A DNA stretch of 32,559 nucleotides from Oscillospiraceae bacterium (GTDB lineage Bacteria; Bacillota; Clostridia; Oscillospirales; Oscillospiraceae): NCBI GenBank assembly GCA_009785345.1, contig WQWL01000022.1, forward strand, positions 1 to 32,559. The letters run 5' to 3'. The notes beneath the pieces are model-generated. The model did no database searches. It was not told the origin of the DNA and saw only the letters and a program-made list of their open reading frames with translations. The position numbers were made by a program, and so were the translations under genes. Positions 1 through 8,434 of this stretch are shown piece by piece. Each line of letters opens with the position of its first letter. Position 1 is the stretch's first letter.

Positions 1-45
1 CTAAAGAAGGCAAGGAACGATACATCCAACCCTTGCCCTCTTTAG
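1..45. repeat. Imperfect hairpin at window edge
   Basis: Bases 1-15 (CTAAAGAAGGCAAGG) and 31-45 (CCTTGCCCTCTTTAG) are inverted copies with one mismatch, around a 15-base loop. The window starts inside or at the edge of this structure, so its true left end is unknown. It could be the terminator of the gene upstream of mnmG (often mnmE) or part of a dispersed intergenic repeat. No clean T-run follows, so I favour a repeat. Confidence 0.5.
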
Positions 46-80
46 AAAAGAGGGTGCCGTCCGCAGACGGCGGGTGATTT
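36..80. repeat. Bipartite double-hairpin repeat, copy 1
   Basis: There are two adjacent hairpins. The first has an 8-bp stem (CCCTCTTT, 36-43, with AAAGAGGG, 47-54). The second is GC-rich (GCCGTC, 56-61, with GACGGC, 66-71). They are followed by GGGTGATTT. The same architecture and the same GGGTGRTTT-like tail recur at 14878-14917. Hairpin base pairs differ between copies while the layout is kept, which looks like a structure-conserving dispersed palindromic family. Confidence 0.6.
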
Positions 81-112
81 GATAAGGCAAGATTCCTTAA
101 GTTGCTTGCATT

Positions 113-177
113 GGGCGATCGTCTCGATTGCCCGCAGCTAAATCACGTACGACCACGGGCGACCGAGACGGTCGCCC
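113..177. repeat. Two GGGCGAYC hairpins in tandem
   Basis: GGGCGATCG (113-121) pairs with CGATTGCCC (125-133) with one G-T pair. GGGCGACC (157-164) pairs perfectly with GGTCGCCC (170-177) around a 5-base loop. The two hairpins share a stem-base sequence, so they look like duplicated units of one short palindromic repeat. They lie 40-100 bases before the mnmG start and would be in its leader if transcription starts upstream. Confidence 0.55.
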
Positions 178-218
178 CTACAAAAGCAACCCAACCTCTA
201 ACATGTAAAGGAACAAAC

Positions 219-2102
219 ATGGATTTTGAAGCAGGGATATATGATATAGCGGTTATAGGCGCGGGGCATGCTGGTATTGAGGCATCCCTGGCTGCTGCAC
301 GTATGGGCATGAAGACCATCTGTTTCACGATAAATCTTGATTCTGTTGGAAATCTGCCATGTAATCCAAATATTGGAGGCACCGGCAAAGGACATCTGGT
401 TCGCGAGCTTGATGCACTTGGTGGAGAAATGGCGAAATGTGCAGACAAAGCCTGCATACAATTTCGTCTGCTCAATCGTGGCAAAGGTCCGGCAGTACAT
501 TCTCCACGTGCTCAAACCGATAGGCGTAAATACCAAGAATTGATGAAACACACCCTGGAGCGTCAAGAAAATTTAACATTGAGGCAGGCAGAGATTGTCG
601 ATATAGGAGTTGAATCATCATCAGGACAATCACAAGTAAGCTTCGTGAAAACACACACGGGAGCGATTTTTCGCTGCAAAGCGGTGATTGTATGCACGGG
701 AACATATCTTGCAGGTTGTACAATCATTGGAGAAGTTATAGCCGAAGGTGGACCGGATGGCATGTTTGCTGCAACAAAGTTGGGTGGGAAATTGAGCGAG
801 CTTGGCTTAAATCTCCGTAGATTTAAAACAGGTACACCACCGCGGATTAATGCTCGAGATGTAGATTTTTCAAAAATGGAAAAACAACAAGGCGATAAGC
901 CGCCGCCTCCTTTTTCCTTTGAGACAGATGAACCGGTAGTCAACAGCGTTGAATGTCATCTAACATATACAAATAAAAAAACTCATGATATTATACGCAA
1001 AAATCTTCACAGAAGTCCAATGCATTCTGGTGCAATAGAGGGTACAGGTGCAAGATATTGTCCGTCAATTGAGGACAAAATAGTGCGTTTTGCAGATAAG
1101 GAGCGACATCAGATTTTCCTTGAGCCAATGGGGCAAAATACTGAAGAAATCTATTTGCAAGGTTTTTCTTCATCAATGCCTGAAGAAGTCCAGCTTGAAA
1201 TGATTCGCACAGTACCCGGTCTCGAGAATGTTGAAATTATGCGTCCTGCATACGCCATCGAATATGACTGCGTAGATCCATTGGAGCTGTCACCCACACT
1301 TGAGCATAAACAAATAAGTGGACTGTATGGAGCAGGACAGTTTAATGGCTCAAGTGGCTATGAGGAAGCAGCAGTTCAGGGTTTTGTTGCCGGAGTAAAT
1401 GCTGCTTTGAAGTTAAATGGTGAGGAATCTCTTGTTATAAGCCGAAATGATGGATATATTGGAACGCTTATAGATGACTTAGTAACAAAAGGAACTAATG
1501 AACCGTATCGCATGATGACATCGCGGACAGAGTATAGATTACTACACAGACAAGATAATGCCGATATTCGTATGTCGCACTTCGGAAATCGAGTTGGACT
1601 TATTTCAAATGAACGACATAAGCGAGTGCTTGATAAATACAAGGCTGTTGAAGATGAGATAAAACGGCTTGAAAGCACTTTCCTGCCCCCATCTAAAGCG
1701 TTGAAGAATTTACTTGATTCACATGATATGCCGAATGCAGAAAACGGAATCAGTTTAGCTTCGTTACTTCGTCGCCCTAAAATGACATATTATGATATTG
1801 CAACTCTTGAACCACTAGGGAGACAAAACTCACTATCATCTGAAATTCGTGAGCAAGTGGAAATATCTATAAAATATTCCGGTTATATCGAGCGTCAACA
1901 ACGCCAGCTTGATGAATTAAAGAGAATGGAAAGCCATAAAATCCCGACCGATATTGATTATGAATTAGTGAAAACGCTTCGTATTGAAGCGCGGCAAAAG
2001 CTTAACGCCATCAGACCGCAGAACCTTGGACAAGCAACACGCATATCCGGCGTATCTCCCGCGGATGCGGCAGCATTAATGATATATTTGAAAAGTATAT
2101 AA
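219..2102 (+). CDS. mnmG: tRNA uridine-5-carboxymethylaminomethyl modification enzyme MnmG (GidA)
   Basis: FAD-dependent subunit of the MnmE-MnmG complex, which installs the carboxymethylaminomethyl group on wobble U34 of several tRNAs. The protein is 627 aa, the usual family length. It opens with the dinucleotide-binding glycine motif GAGHAGIEAS near residue 14. The family blocks NPNIGGTGKGH, RGKGPAVHSPRAQTDR (split here for reading), FKTGTPPRI and the SGYEEAA region are present, as is the helical C-terminal tail. I chose the ATG at 219 because it has AAAGGA at 207-212 and places the FAD motif at the normal distance. An upstream in-frame ATG at 102 would add 39 residues encoded by hairpin repeat DNA and is unlikely. 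A dus-family gene follows after 21 bases. MnmE may lie just upstream, outside the window. Confidence 0.95.
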   Translation: MDFEAGIYDIAVIGAGHAGIEASLAAARMGMKTICFTINLDSVGNLPCNPNIGGTGKGHLVRELDALGGEMAKCADKACIQFRLLNRGKGPAVHSPRAQTDRRKYQELMKHTLERQENLTLRQAEIVDIGVESSSGQSQVSFVKTHTGAIFRCKAVIVCTGTYLAGCTIIGEVIAEGGPDGMFAATKLGGKLSELGLNLRRFKTGTPPRINARDVDFSKMEKQQGDKPPPPFSFETDEPVVNSVECHLTYTNKKTHDIIRKNLHRSPMHSGAIEGTGARYCPSIEDKIVRFADKERHQIFLEPMGQNTEEIYLQGFSSSMPEEVQLEMIRTVPGLENVEIMRPAYAIEYDCVDPLELSPTLEHKQISGLYGAGQFNGSSGYEEAAVQGFVAGVNAALKLNGEESLVISRNDGYIGTLIDDLVTKGTNEPYRMMTSRTEYRLLHRQDNADIRMSHFGNRVGLISNERHKRVLDKYKAVEDEIKRLESTFLPPSKALKNLLDSHDMPNAENGISLASLLRRPKMTYYDIATLEPLGRQNSLSSEIREQVEISIKYSGYIERQQRQLDELKRMESHKIPTDIDYELVKTLRIEARQKLNAIRPQNLGQATRISGVSPADAAALMIYLKSI

Positions 2103-2123
2103 ACATTATGGTATATTATCACT

Positions 2124-3092
2124 ATGACAAAAATAGGAAATATAGTAATTGATTCAAAATTGGCACTTGCACCAATGGCCGGTGTCACAGACCTTGCGTT
2201 TCGCACAATATGTCGTGAACTGGGAGTAGGGCTTACATACACAGAGATGGTTAGTGCAAAAGCACTTGTGTATCAGGACGGCAAAACACTCGGTTTGATG
2301 AAACTTGGAGAGAACGAGCATCCTGCAGCGGTGCAGATATTCGGTAGCGATGCATCTTGTATGGCAGAAGCTGCAGCTAAGGCTCTTGAGGTTTCCGGAG
2401 CGGACTTCATTGACATAAACAGCGGATGTCCTGTGAATAAAATAGTGAAAAATGGCGATGGTAGTGCTTTAATGAAAGACCCTGATAAAGCAATGAAAAT
2501 AATCGAAGCCATTAAAAAAGCTATAGACGCACCTGTAACAATTAAAATTCGTAAAGGTTGGGATAAGGGTAGTGTCAATGCTGTGGAATATGCAAAAATG
2601 GCAGAAGAGGCAGGAGTTTCCGCAATAGGCGTACACGCACGTACACGTACCCAAATGTATTCCGGAAAAGCAGACTGGGATATTATACGAGATGTAAAAC
2701 GAGCGGTAAATGTACCGGTGCTCGCAAATGGCGACATTTTCAGTGCAGAGGCAGCAGCAAAAATATTAAAGCATACAGGTGCTGATATTGCTATGGTAGC
2801 ACGTGGTGCGATGGGCGATCCTTGGATTTTCCAACAAGCAAAAGCGTTACTCGCTGGTGAAGATGTTCCTGAGTATCCACCAATAGGCGAGCGTGCCGAA
2901 ACTGCTCTAAGGCAATTTGAGCTTGCAGCTGAACAAAAAGGTGAGCGTGTCGCCTGTCTTGAAGCGCGAAAACACTACTCATGGTATCTGCGTGGCGTAC
3001 CCCACTCGGGATATTTTAAAGAAAAAATTGCAAAAGCCGCCACAATGGACGATTTACGTGAGATAACAGAAGGTATTAAAAGAGAACTCTAA
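2124..3092 (+). CDS. dusB: tRNA-dihydrouridine synthase, DusB/NifR3 type
   Basis: FMN-dependent TIM-barrel enzyme that reduces uridine to dihydrouridine in tRNA D-loops. The 322-aa protein starts with the flavin-binding motif LAPMAGVTD. It carries the substrate block INSGCPVNKIVKNGDGSAL with the catalytic cysteine, then TIKIRKGWD, VHARTRTQMYSGKADW and VLANGDIFS, all in the standard order. The C-terminal helical RNA-binding region is present. No clear Shine-Dalgarno sequence precedes the ATG, which lies only 21 bases after mnmG, so translation may be coupled. The stop codon overlaps the next start by one base (TAATG). The DusB subtype is inferred from the NifR3-like sequence. The exact uridine modified cannot be read from the DNA. 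Confidence 0.93.
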   Translation: MTKIGNIVIDSKLALAPMAGVTDLAFRTICRELGVGLTYTEMVSAKALVYQDGKTLGLMKLGENEHPAAVQIFGSDASCMAEAAAKALEVSGADFIDINSGCPVNKIVKNGDGSALMKDPDKAMKIIEAIKKAIDAPVTIKIRKGWDKGSVNAVEYAKMAEEAGVSAIGVHARTRTQMYSGKADWDIIRDVKRAVNVPVLANGDIFSAEAAAKILKHTGADIAMVARGAMGDPWIFQQAKALLAGEDVPEYPPIGERAETALRQFELAAEQKGERVACLEARKHYSWYLRGVPHSGYFKEKIAKAATMDDLREITEGIKREL

Positions 3093-3688
3093 TGGAAAGA
3101 GAAATAGAAAACAAGTTAATACAAAGAGTCGTTAACGGTGACACAAATGCGTTTGAAGATTTGGTTCTTGCCAATCAGAAAAACGTATATAATCTTGCGC
3201 TGAAAATGACTCGTAATGAAGATGATGCACTTGACCTTTCCCAAGAGGCGTTTGTTAAGGCATATCAACAATTGAGTTTCTTCCGTGGTGACAGTAAATT
3301 TTCAGTTTGGCTATATAGGCTTACATACAACCTATGTATAGACTTTTTGCGAAAACAATCAAAACAGACAACAGTCTCACTTGACTACAAAGACGATGAT
3401 AATGAAGTAGTATCATTTGAAATACCGGACTTGCGCGACCTCCCGGAAGATAGCGCAATACGAAAAGAGATGCGAAAAACAATTGAACAGAGCATTGAAG
3501 AACTCACAGAAGATCATAGAGAAGTGCTCATTATGCGTGAGATCACAGGAATGAGTTACGATGAGATAGCAGTAACGTTGAAATTGAGCGCAGGTACCGT
3601 GAAATCTCGAATAGCAAGGGCAAGAATAAAACTCATAGAAAGCTTAAAAGAAAAAGGAACTTATCCGGAAAATTTTCGTCTAACATAA
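3092..3688 (+). CDS. ECF-type RNA polymerase sigma factor
   Basis: Alternative sigma factor of the extracytoplasmic-function class (SigW/RpoE-like), 198 aa. Region 2 spans roughly residues 15-90 and contains the core-binding DALDLSQEAFVKAY block and the -10 recognition segment with WLYRLTYNLCIDFLRK. Region 4 spans about residues 130-190 with the helix-turn-helix block MSYDEIAVTLKLSAGTVKSR. No region 1.1 or 3 is seen, as expected for ECF factors. The start codon overlaps the dus stop by one base (TAATG). The next gene encodes a zinc-finger anti-sigma factor, the standard partner. The triggering signal and regulon are unknown. Cotranscription with tRNA-modification genes is unusual for a stress sigma factor. 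Confidence 0.93.
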   Translation: MEREIENKLIQRVVNGDTNAFEDLVLANQKNVYNLALKMTRNEDDALDLSQEAFVKAYQQLSFFRGDSKFSVWLYRLTYNLCIDFLRKQSKQTTVSLDYKDDDNEVVSFEIPDLRDLPEDSAIRKEMRKTIEQSIEELTEDHREVLIMREITGMSYDEIAVTLKLSAGTVKSRIARARIKLIESLKEKGTYPENFRLT

Positions 3689-3770
3689 TAAGAAGTAATT
3701 TATTTTGAGATTACTACTATTTTTAACGGTAGAATTGCGTTTTAAAACTATCGAAAGGAACATTCACAGC

Positions 3771-4697
3771 ATGAAAGAGTGCACAAAAATTTATGAATTG
3801 TTGAGTGCGTATTCTGATAACGAAGTTACCGACTCAGAAAGACTCTTAGTGGACAGACATCTTGCAGCATGCAAGGACTGCTCTGCTATGCTTGAGATGT
3901 TCCGTGATATATCAGACGCAGTAAGTGAACCGCATATGGAAGTGCCGGAAGCATTGCGTATTGGCGTGATGAATAGGGTGAAAAGTGAAAGTGTTTTGGA
4001 AAATCTTGTAGTTTCTGAAGCTAAGGATAAGCATCGCAAACGATTTGGAATAATGCTGACGAGATTTGTACCCATTGCAGCATGCTTGGCTGTTGTGGTG
4101 TTGGTGTGGCAATTTTGGGGCAATACAGGAAGTATCGATTTTGTAGTAGAAGCGCCTGTAGAAATGATGGACATGGCTCCTGAGGAAGCAGCACCCGAAG
4201 CTGTGGTCGATGAGTCAATAATGGATGATGCAGTATGGGCTGAACATGAAGTGATGGATATGGATATGGATATAGCTGATGCCGATGACGAACGCCTTCA
4301 TATGAGAGCGGGAACCGGACTATACGCAGCGCTCTATGGCGACTTGGCAGGTGAAGCGGAATATGATGCAACATATGTAGATCAGGAATTATTTACATTC
4401 CGTGCAGAAGTATTAGAGTTAACGGATGTTTTAGTGCTAGAATTTAATTACAATTATGAGTTTCTTGAAGCAATACTACTAGTTTCAAACATAACCCCTG
4501 TTCGACACCCCGGAATCGGAGGCAGTTATCTTATTGTGAGAAATGATTATATTACCGTGCTTGATATAAATGATGAAATAATATCCCCAGAGGATATTCC
4601 GGTAGGCGCAATTGTAGATATCACATTTTTTGGAGAGATACTCATAACATATCCATCCATCATCTACCATGTAACTGCTATTCAGATAGTTGAGTAA
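3771..4697 (+). CDS. Membrane-anchored zf-HC2 anti-sigma factor with acidic linker
   Basis: Probable anti-sigma factor for the preceding ECF sigma gene, 308 aa. An N-terminal anti-sigma domain contains the zinc motif H-x3-C-x2-C (HLAACKDC, about residue 30). One membrane helix follows (about residues 97-115, PIAACLAVVVLVWQFW). Next comes a Met/Asp/Glu-rich linker with a stuttering MDMDMD stretch. The last ~100 residues form a beta-rich domain ending in IPVGAIVDITFFGEI and YPSIIYHVTAIQIVE, a pattern I associate with DUF3221-type small OB-fold domains (tentative). The ATG at 3771 is preferred over an upstream in-frame start at 3705 because AAAGGA lies at 3755-3760 and the zf-HC2 domain then begins normally. 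A strong terminator follows the stop codon. Confidence 0.85.
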   Translation: MKECTKIYELLSAYSDNEVTDSERLLVDRHLAACKDCSAMLEMFRDISDAVSEPHMEVPEALRIGVMNRVKSESVLENLVVSEAKDKHRKRFGIMLTRFVPIAACLAVVVLVWQFWGNTGSIDFVVEAPVEMMDMAPEEAAPEAVVDESIMDDAVWAEHEVMDMDMDIADADDERLHMRAGTGLYAALYGDLAGEAEYDATYVDQELFTFRAEVLELTDVLVLEFNYNYEFLEAILLVSNITPVRHPGIGGSYLIVRNDYITVLDINDEIISPEDIPVGAIVDITFFGEILITYPSIIYHVTAIQIVE

Positions 4698-4703
4698 AAA
4701 AGC

Positions 4704-4737
4704 AAAAAAGCAAGGGAATGACGCCCTTGCTTTTTTT
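4704..4737 (+). terminator. Rho-independent terminator after the sigma/anti-sigma operon
   Basis: The stem AAAAAAGCAAGGG (4704-4716) pairs with CCCTTGCTTTTTT, starting at 4724, around a 7-base loop and is followed by a T-run to 4737. It lies 7 bases after the anti-sigma stop codon and ends the mnmG-dus-sigma-antisigma transcript. Confidence 0.92.
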
Positions 4738-4764
4738 GACAGAAAGCTCATTTCGTGATAAAAT
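4736..4764 (+). promoter_or_regulatory. Sigma-A-type promoter for dnaE
   Basis: A perfect -35 box TTGACA (4736-4741) is separated by 17 bases from TAAAAT (4759-4764), a 5/6 match to TATAAT. The -35 box reuses the last T residues of the terminator's T-run, so terminator and promoter overlap. Transcription would start near 4771, giving a leader of about 40 bases before dnaE. Confidence 0.8.
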
Positions 4765-4810
4765 TTGAAGGGAAAACAGCCTGGAAATGGCAACGAAATG
4801 AGAGCATTAT

Positions 4811-7800
4811 ATGGGATTTACACACTTGCATGTTCATAGTGAATATAGCCTGCTTGACGGTGCGTGCAGAATACGTGATTTAGTTGCACGAGTGAATGAA
4901 CTCGGGCAAAAAAGCATTGCGATAACAGACCATGGTGTTATGTATGGTGTTGTCGCATTTTATAAAGAAGCAATAAAAGCCGGAATCAAACCGATTATCG
5001 GCTGTGAAGTCTATGTTGCAGCGAGAACACGCTTTGATACGGACTACGAAATTGACTCAAATCGCCATCACTTAACACTGTTATGTAAAAATGAAAAAGG
5101 GTATAAGAACCTCTGTCTTTTAGTCAGTGCATCTTTTACAGAGGGTTTTTATATTAAACCTCGCGTTGACATGGAGCTTCTCCGTGCACACAGCGAGGGT
5201 CTCATTGCGTTATCCGGCTGCCTTGGTGGTGAGATTCCAAAGCTGCTTATGGATAACAAATATGAAGAGGCGAAAGCAAAAGCTCTGGAGTTAAGAGATG
5301 TCTTTGGGGATGGCTCGTTTTATTTAGAAATGCAAAATCATGGACTTACCGAGCAACCCGATGTAAACAGAGGGCTGGTTAAAATACATAGAGAAACAAA
5401 CATCCCCCTTGTTGCGACAAATGATGTGCATTATATTAATCGCAGTGACGCTGAAATTCAAGATGTGCTCATGTGCATCCAAACAGGAAAATCCATCGAA
5501 GATGCGGATAGAATGCGTTTTGAATCACAGGAGCTATTCTTAAAGTCTGAAGAAGAAATGCGAGCTGTCTTTCCTGACTACCCCGAAGCATGCGACAATA
5601 CAGAGAAAATTGCTGAAATGTGCAACTTTGACTTTGATTTCTCTGAATACCATATGCCAGAGTTTACACTGCCGGACGGTAGAGATAATGCAGGTGAGTA
5701 TCTACGCGAGCTTTGTTTGATAGGGGCGAAAAAACTCTATGGTGAAGAAAGGCAAGATGTGATAAAGCGGCTTGATTATGAGCTGAATATGATATCTGAC
5801 ATGGGGTTTAACGATTATTTTCTCATAGTTGCAGATTTTATCGAATATGCAAAAAAAAGCGCAATCCCCGTTGGACCGGGACGCGGCAGTGGTGCAGGCA
5901 GTATTGTTGCATATTGCCTTGGAATTACGGCAGTTGACCCATTAAAATACAACACATATTTTGAGCGCTTTTTGAACCCTGAGCGCATAAGCATGCCTGA
6001 TTTCGACATTGATTTTTGTGAGAGAAGGCGCAGTGAAGTAATCGAGTATGTCAAAGGAAAATATGGTGTGGACAGGGTTGCACAAATAGTTACGTTTAAC
6101 ACACTAAAAGCAAAAAATGCAGTGAGAAGCGTATCGAAAGTTCTTGCTCTGACCTTCCAAGAAGAAAATGAACTGGCAAAAGAAATACCAAATATACTGA
6201 ATATTACTATTGCAGAAGCACTCAAAACATCGAGCAACATGCGTTCAATGTATGAGAATGATTCGCGGGTGAAGCGTGTGATCGATACTGCAATGGCACT
6301 TGAAGATATGCCGAAAGATTCCGGCACACATGCGGCGGGTGTTGTTGTAACGAAAATGCCTGTGTGCGAATACGTGCCACTGACGCTATCAAAGAAAGAC
6401 AACTCAATAGCAACACAATATTCAATGAATACCCTTGAAGAGCTGGGTCTTTTGAAAATGGACTTTCTCGGCTTGCGTAATCTCACGGTTATTGCAGATG
6501 CGGTGAAGCAAATCCAAAAAGCAGAACCTGACTTTACGATTGAAAGCATCCCTGACGATGATGCATCCACATATGAGATGCTATCAAAAGGAAGTACATC
6601 AGGTGTGTTCCAACTGGAATCCCAGGGCATGACAAATGTTTGTGTCGGGCTGGGTCCGAAAAGTATTGAGGATATAACTGCGATTATTGCACTATATCGT
6701 CCAGGACCGATGGAATCCATACCACGCTTCTTAGAAAGCAGCAATAATCCAAAGAAAATTACATATAAACATCCAATGCTTGAGTCAATTCTTTCTGTTA
6801 CATACGGCTGTATAGTCTATCAGGAACAGGTGCTGGAGATATTGAGGAAGCTGGGTGGATTCTCTTTGGGGCAGGCGGATATGATACGTCGTGCAATGTC
6901 AAAAAAAACAGCTGATGTTATTAACCGCGAGAAAAAAACATTCATAGACGGAGACCCTGAACGCAATATTTGTGGAGCGGTAAAAAATGGAGTTCCAAAA
7001 GAGATTGCGGCAAGTATTTATGATGAAATATTTGCATTTGCCAACTATGCGTTTAATAAAAGTCACGCTGTAGCGTATGCAATCATATCTTATCAAACGG
7101 CATACTTGAAATGCCACTATCCAGAAATCTATATGGCTGCGCTCCTATCATCAATTTTAGGTTCTCCTGAAAAGGTGGCAGAGTATACCCATGAATGTCG
7201 AAACTTGGGTATTGCGCTTTTACCACCGAATATAAACGAATCTGATGCGATGTTTACTGTTTCGGGTGATAATCTGCGATATGGTCTCGCTGCAGTTAAG
7301 AATATCGGTCGTGGCTTTATACAAAATGTGGTTAACAACCGTAATGAAAATGGTCTCTTTAAAAGTTTTGATGATTTTTGTAAACGAATGTATGGCGGAG
7401 ATTTGAACCGTCGTGCACTTGAGAGCTTGATAAAATGCGGATGCTTCGATGGACTGGGTGCGAACAGAAAACAACTAATGATGATTTGTCAAACAGTGAT
7501 AGATGGAGTAGCAGACCACAATCGTCGAAATGTAGAGGGACAAATTGATTTGTTCGGGATGTCGGGTGATCTAGGGGAGGAGGATAATCTAAATTACGGA
7601 GGGATGGAGCTTCCTGATGTTGAGGAGTACAAAAAAGGTGAACTGACAAGAATGGAGCGCGCTGTAACCGGATTGTATTTGTCCGGACATCCCATGGATG
7701 ATTATAGGGATGCAGTGAAGCGCTTAGATGTTGTGAATATTGGGAATATATTTGCGGATTTTTCTCGTGAGGAAGGTAGTGCAGTGTTTAGGGACAACCA

Positions 7801-8377
7801 AAAAGTGGCTCTTGCAGGTATTATTGAGTCAGTAAAGACCAAGCCAACTCGCAATAATTCATTGATGGCATACTTAACACTTGATGATGGAACGGGAAGC
7901 ATGGAAATGTTGGCGTTTCAAAGGACAATTGATGAATCTGGTGGATATATGCAGGTAGAATCATTGGTGATTGCATATGGCAGAATATCAGTTAGGGATG
8001 AAAAAGAACCGCAAATTGTACTGGAAATGCTTAGACCGATAACTGATGCCGAAAACCTAACTGCACCAAAACAGGAAATCACAAGCCAAAACCAAAGAAG
8101 CGCTTACAACTCAAATTCAAACGACGTCAATACGAGCATCGACACTAGGAGTGCAGAATCAAAGACGGATAAAACACTATATGTGAAGCTTCGAAGTGAA
8201 GATAGTCCTGAGTATGAACGCTTAAAAAAGGTGCATATGATGTTTCCGGGCAATCAACGTATGGTTATTCATTTTAGTGACACAAAGAAAAATGTGGGAG
8301 CAAAATGTGTAATCCACGACGCATTTATAGAAGAATTACGCTCAATGCTCGGTGAAAATAATGTAGTGATTCGATAA
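4811..8377 (+). CDS. dnaE: DNA polymerase III alpha subunit DnaE
   Basis: Replicative C-family DNA polymerase, 1188 aa. The N-terminal PHP domain starts with HLHVHSEYSLLDG and keeps what look like all the metal ligands (HVH, TDHG, GCEVYV, HHL, SGCLGGE, NDVHY). The palm contains GPGRGSGAGS, then PDFDIDF (Asp 397, 399, 401), and later the KMDFLGLRNL block with the third catalytic acid. A helix-hairpin-helix region near residue 830 and an OB-fold domain (about residues 980-1070) follow, then a ~100-aa tail. The length fits the DnaE1 or DnaE3 class rather than PolC. The ATG has only a weak purine stretch upstream (GAGAG). A near-consensus promoter precedes it. The intact PHP site suggests a possible proofreading nuclease, which E. 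coli DnaE has lost. Confidence 0.95.
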   Translation: MGFTHLHVHSEYSLLDGACRIRDLVARVNELGQKSIAITDHGVMYGVVAFYKEAIKAGIKPIIGCEVYVAARTRFDTDYEIDSNRHHLTLLCKNEKGYKNLCLLVSASFTEGFYIKPRVDMELLRAHSEGLIALSGCLGGEIPKLLMDNKYEEAKAKALELRDVFGDGSFYLEMQNHGLTEQPDVNRGLVKIHRETNIPLVATNDVHYINRSDAEIQDVLMCIQTGKSIEDADRMRFESQELFLKSEEEMRAVFPDYPEACDNTEKIAEMCNFDFDFSEYHMPEFTLPDGRDNAGEYLRELCLIGAKKLYGEERQDVIKRLDYELNMISDMGFNDYFLIVADFIEYAKKSAIPVGPGRGSGAGSIVAYCLGITAVDPLKYNTYFERFLNPERISMPDFDIDFCERRRSEVIEYVKGKYGVDRVAQIVTFNTLKAKNAVRSVSKVLALTFQEENELAKEIPNILNITIAEALKTSSNMRSMYENDSRVKRVIDTAMALEDMPKDSGTHAAGVVVTKMPVCEYVPLTLSKKDNSIATQYSMNTLEELGLLKMDFLGLRNLTVIADAVKQIQKAEPDFTIESIPDDDASTYEMLSKGSTSGVFQLESQGMTNVCVGLGPKSIEDITAIIALYRPGPMESIPRFLESSNNPKKITYKHPMLESILSVTYGCIVYQEQVLEILRKLGGFSLGQADMIRRAMSKKTADVINREKKTFIDGDPERNICGAVKNGVPKEIAASIYDEIFAFANYAFNKSHAVAYAIISYQTAYLKCHYPEIYMAALLSSILGSPEKVAEYTHECRNLGIALLPPNINESDAMFTVSGDNLRYGLAAVKNIGRGFIQNVVNNRNENGLFKSFDDFCKRMYGGDLNRRALESLIKCGCFDGLGANRKQLMMICQTVIDGVADHNRRNVEGQIDLFGMSGDLGEEDNLNYGGMELPDVEEYKKGELTRMERAVTGLYLSGHPMDDYRDAVKRLDVVNIGNIFADFSREEGSAVFRDNQKVALAGIIESVKTKPTRNNSLMAYLTLDDGTGSMEMLAFQRTIDESGGYMQVESLVIAYGRISVRDEKEPQIVLEMLRPITDAENLTAPKQEITSQNQRSAYNSNSNDVNTSIDTRSAESKTDKTLYVKLRSEDSPEYERLKKVHMMFPGNQRMVIHFSDTKKNVGAKCVIHDAFIEELRSMLGENNVVIR

Positions 8378-8434
8378 ATACGCTCAATAAGTGTGAATGA
8401 ATGCACGATATTGAAAGTATGGAGGTGAAACACT

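Noticed and set aside
102-218. Longer MnmG start at 102 (39 extra residues)
   Set aside because: The extra residues come from hairpin repeat DNA, and the ATG at 219 has a good ribosome binding site and the normal N-terminus.
5815-6744. 309-codon minus-strand open frame inside dnaE
   Set aside because: It lies wholly within the strongly conserved palm domain of dnaE, has no ribosome binding site or recognisable motif, and its Ser/Phe/Ile-rich composition is that of an antisense shadow.
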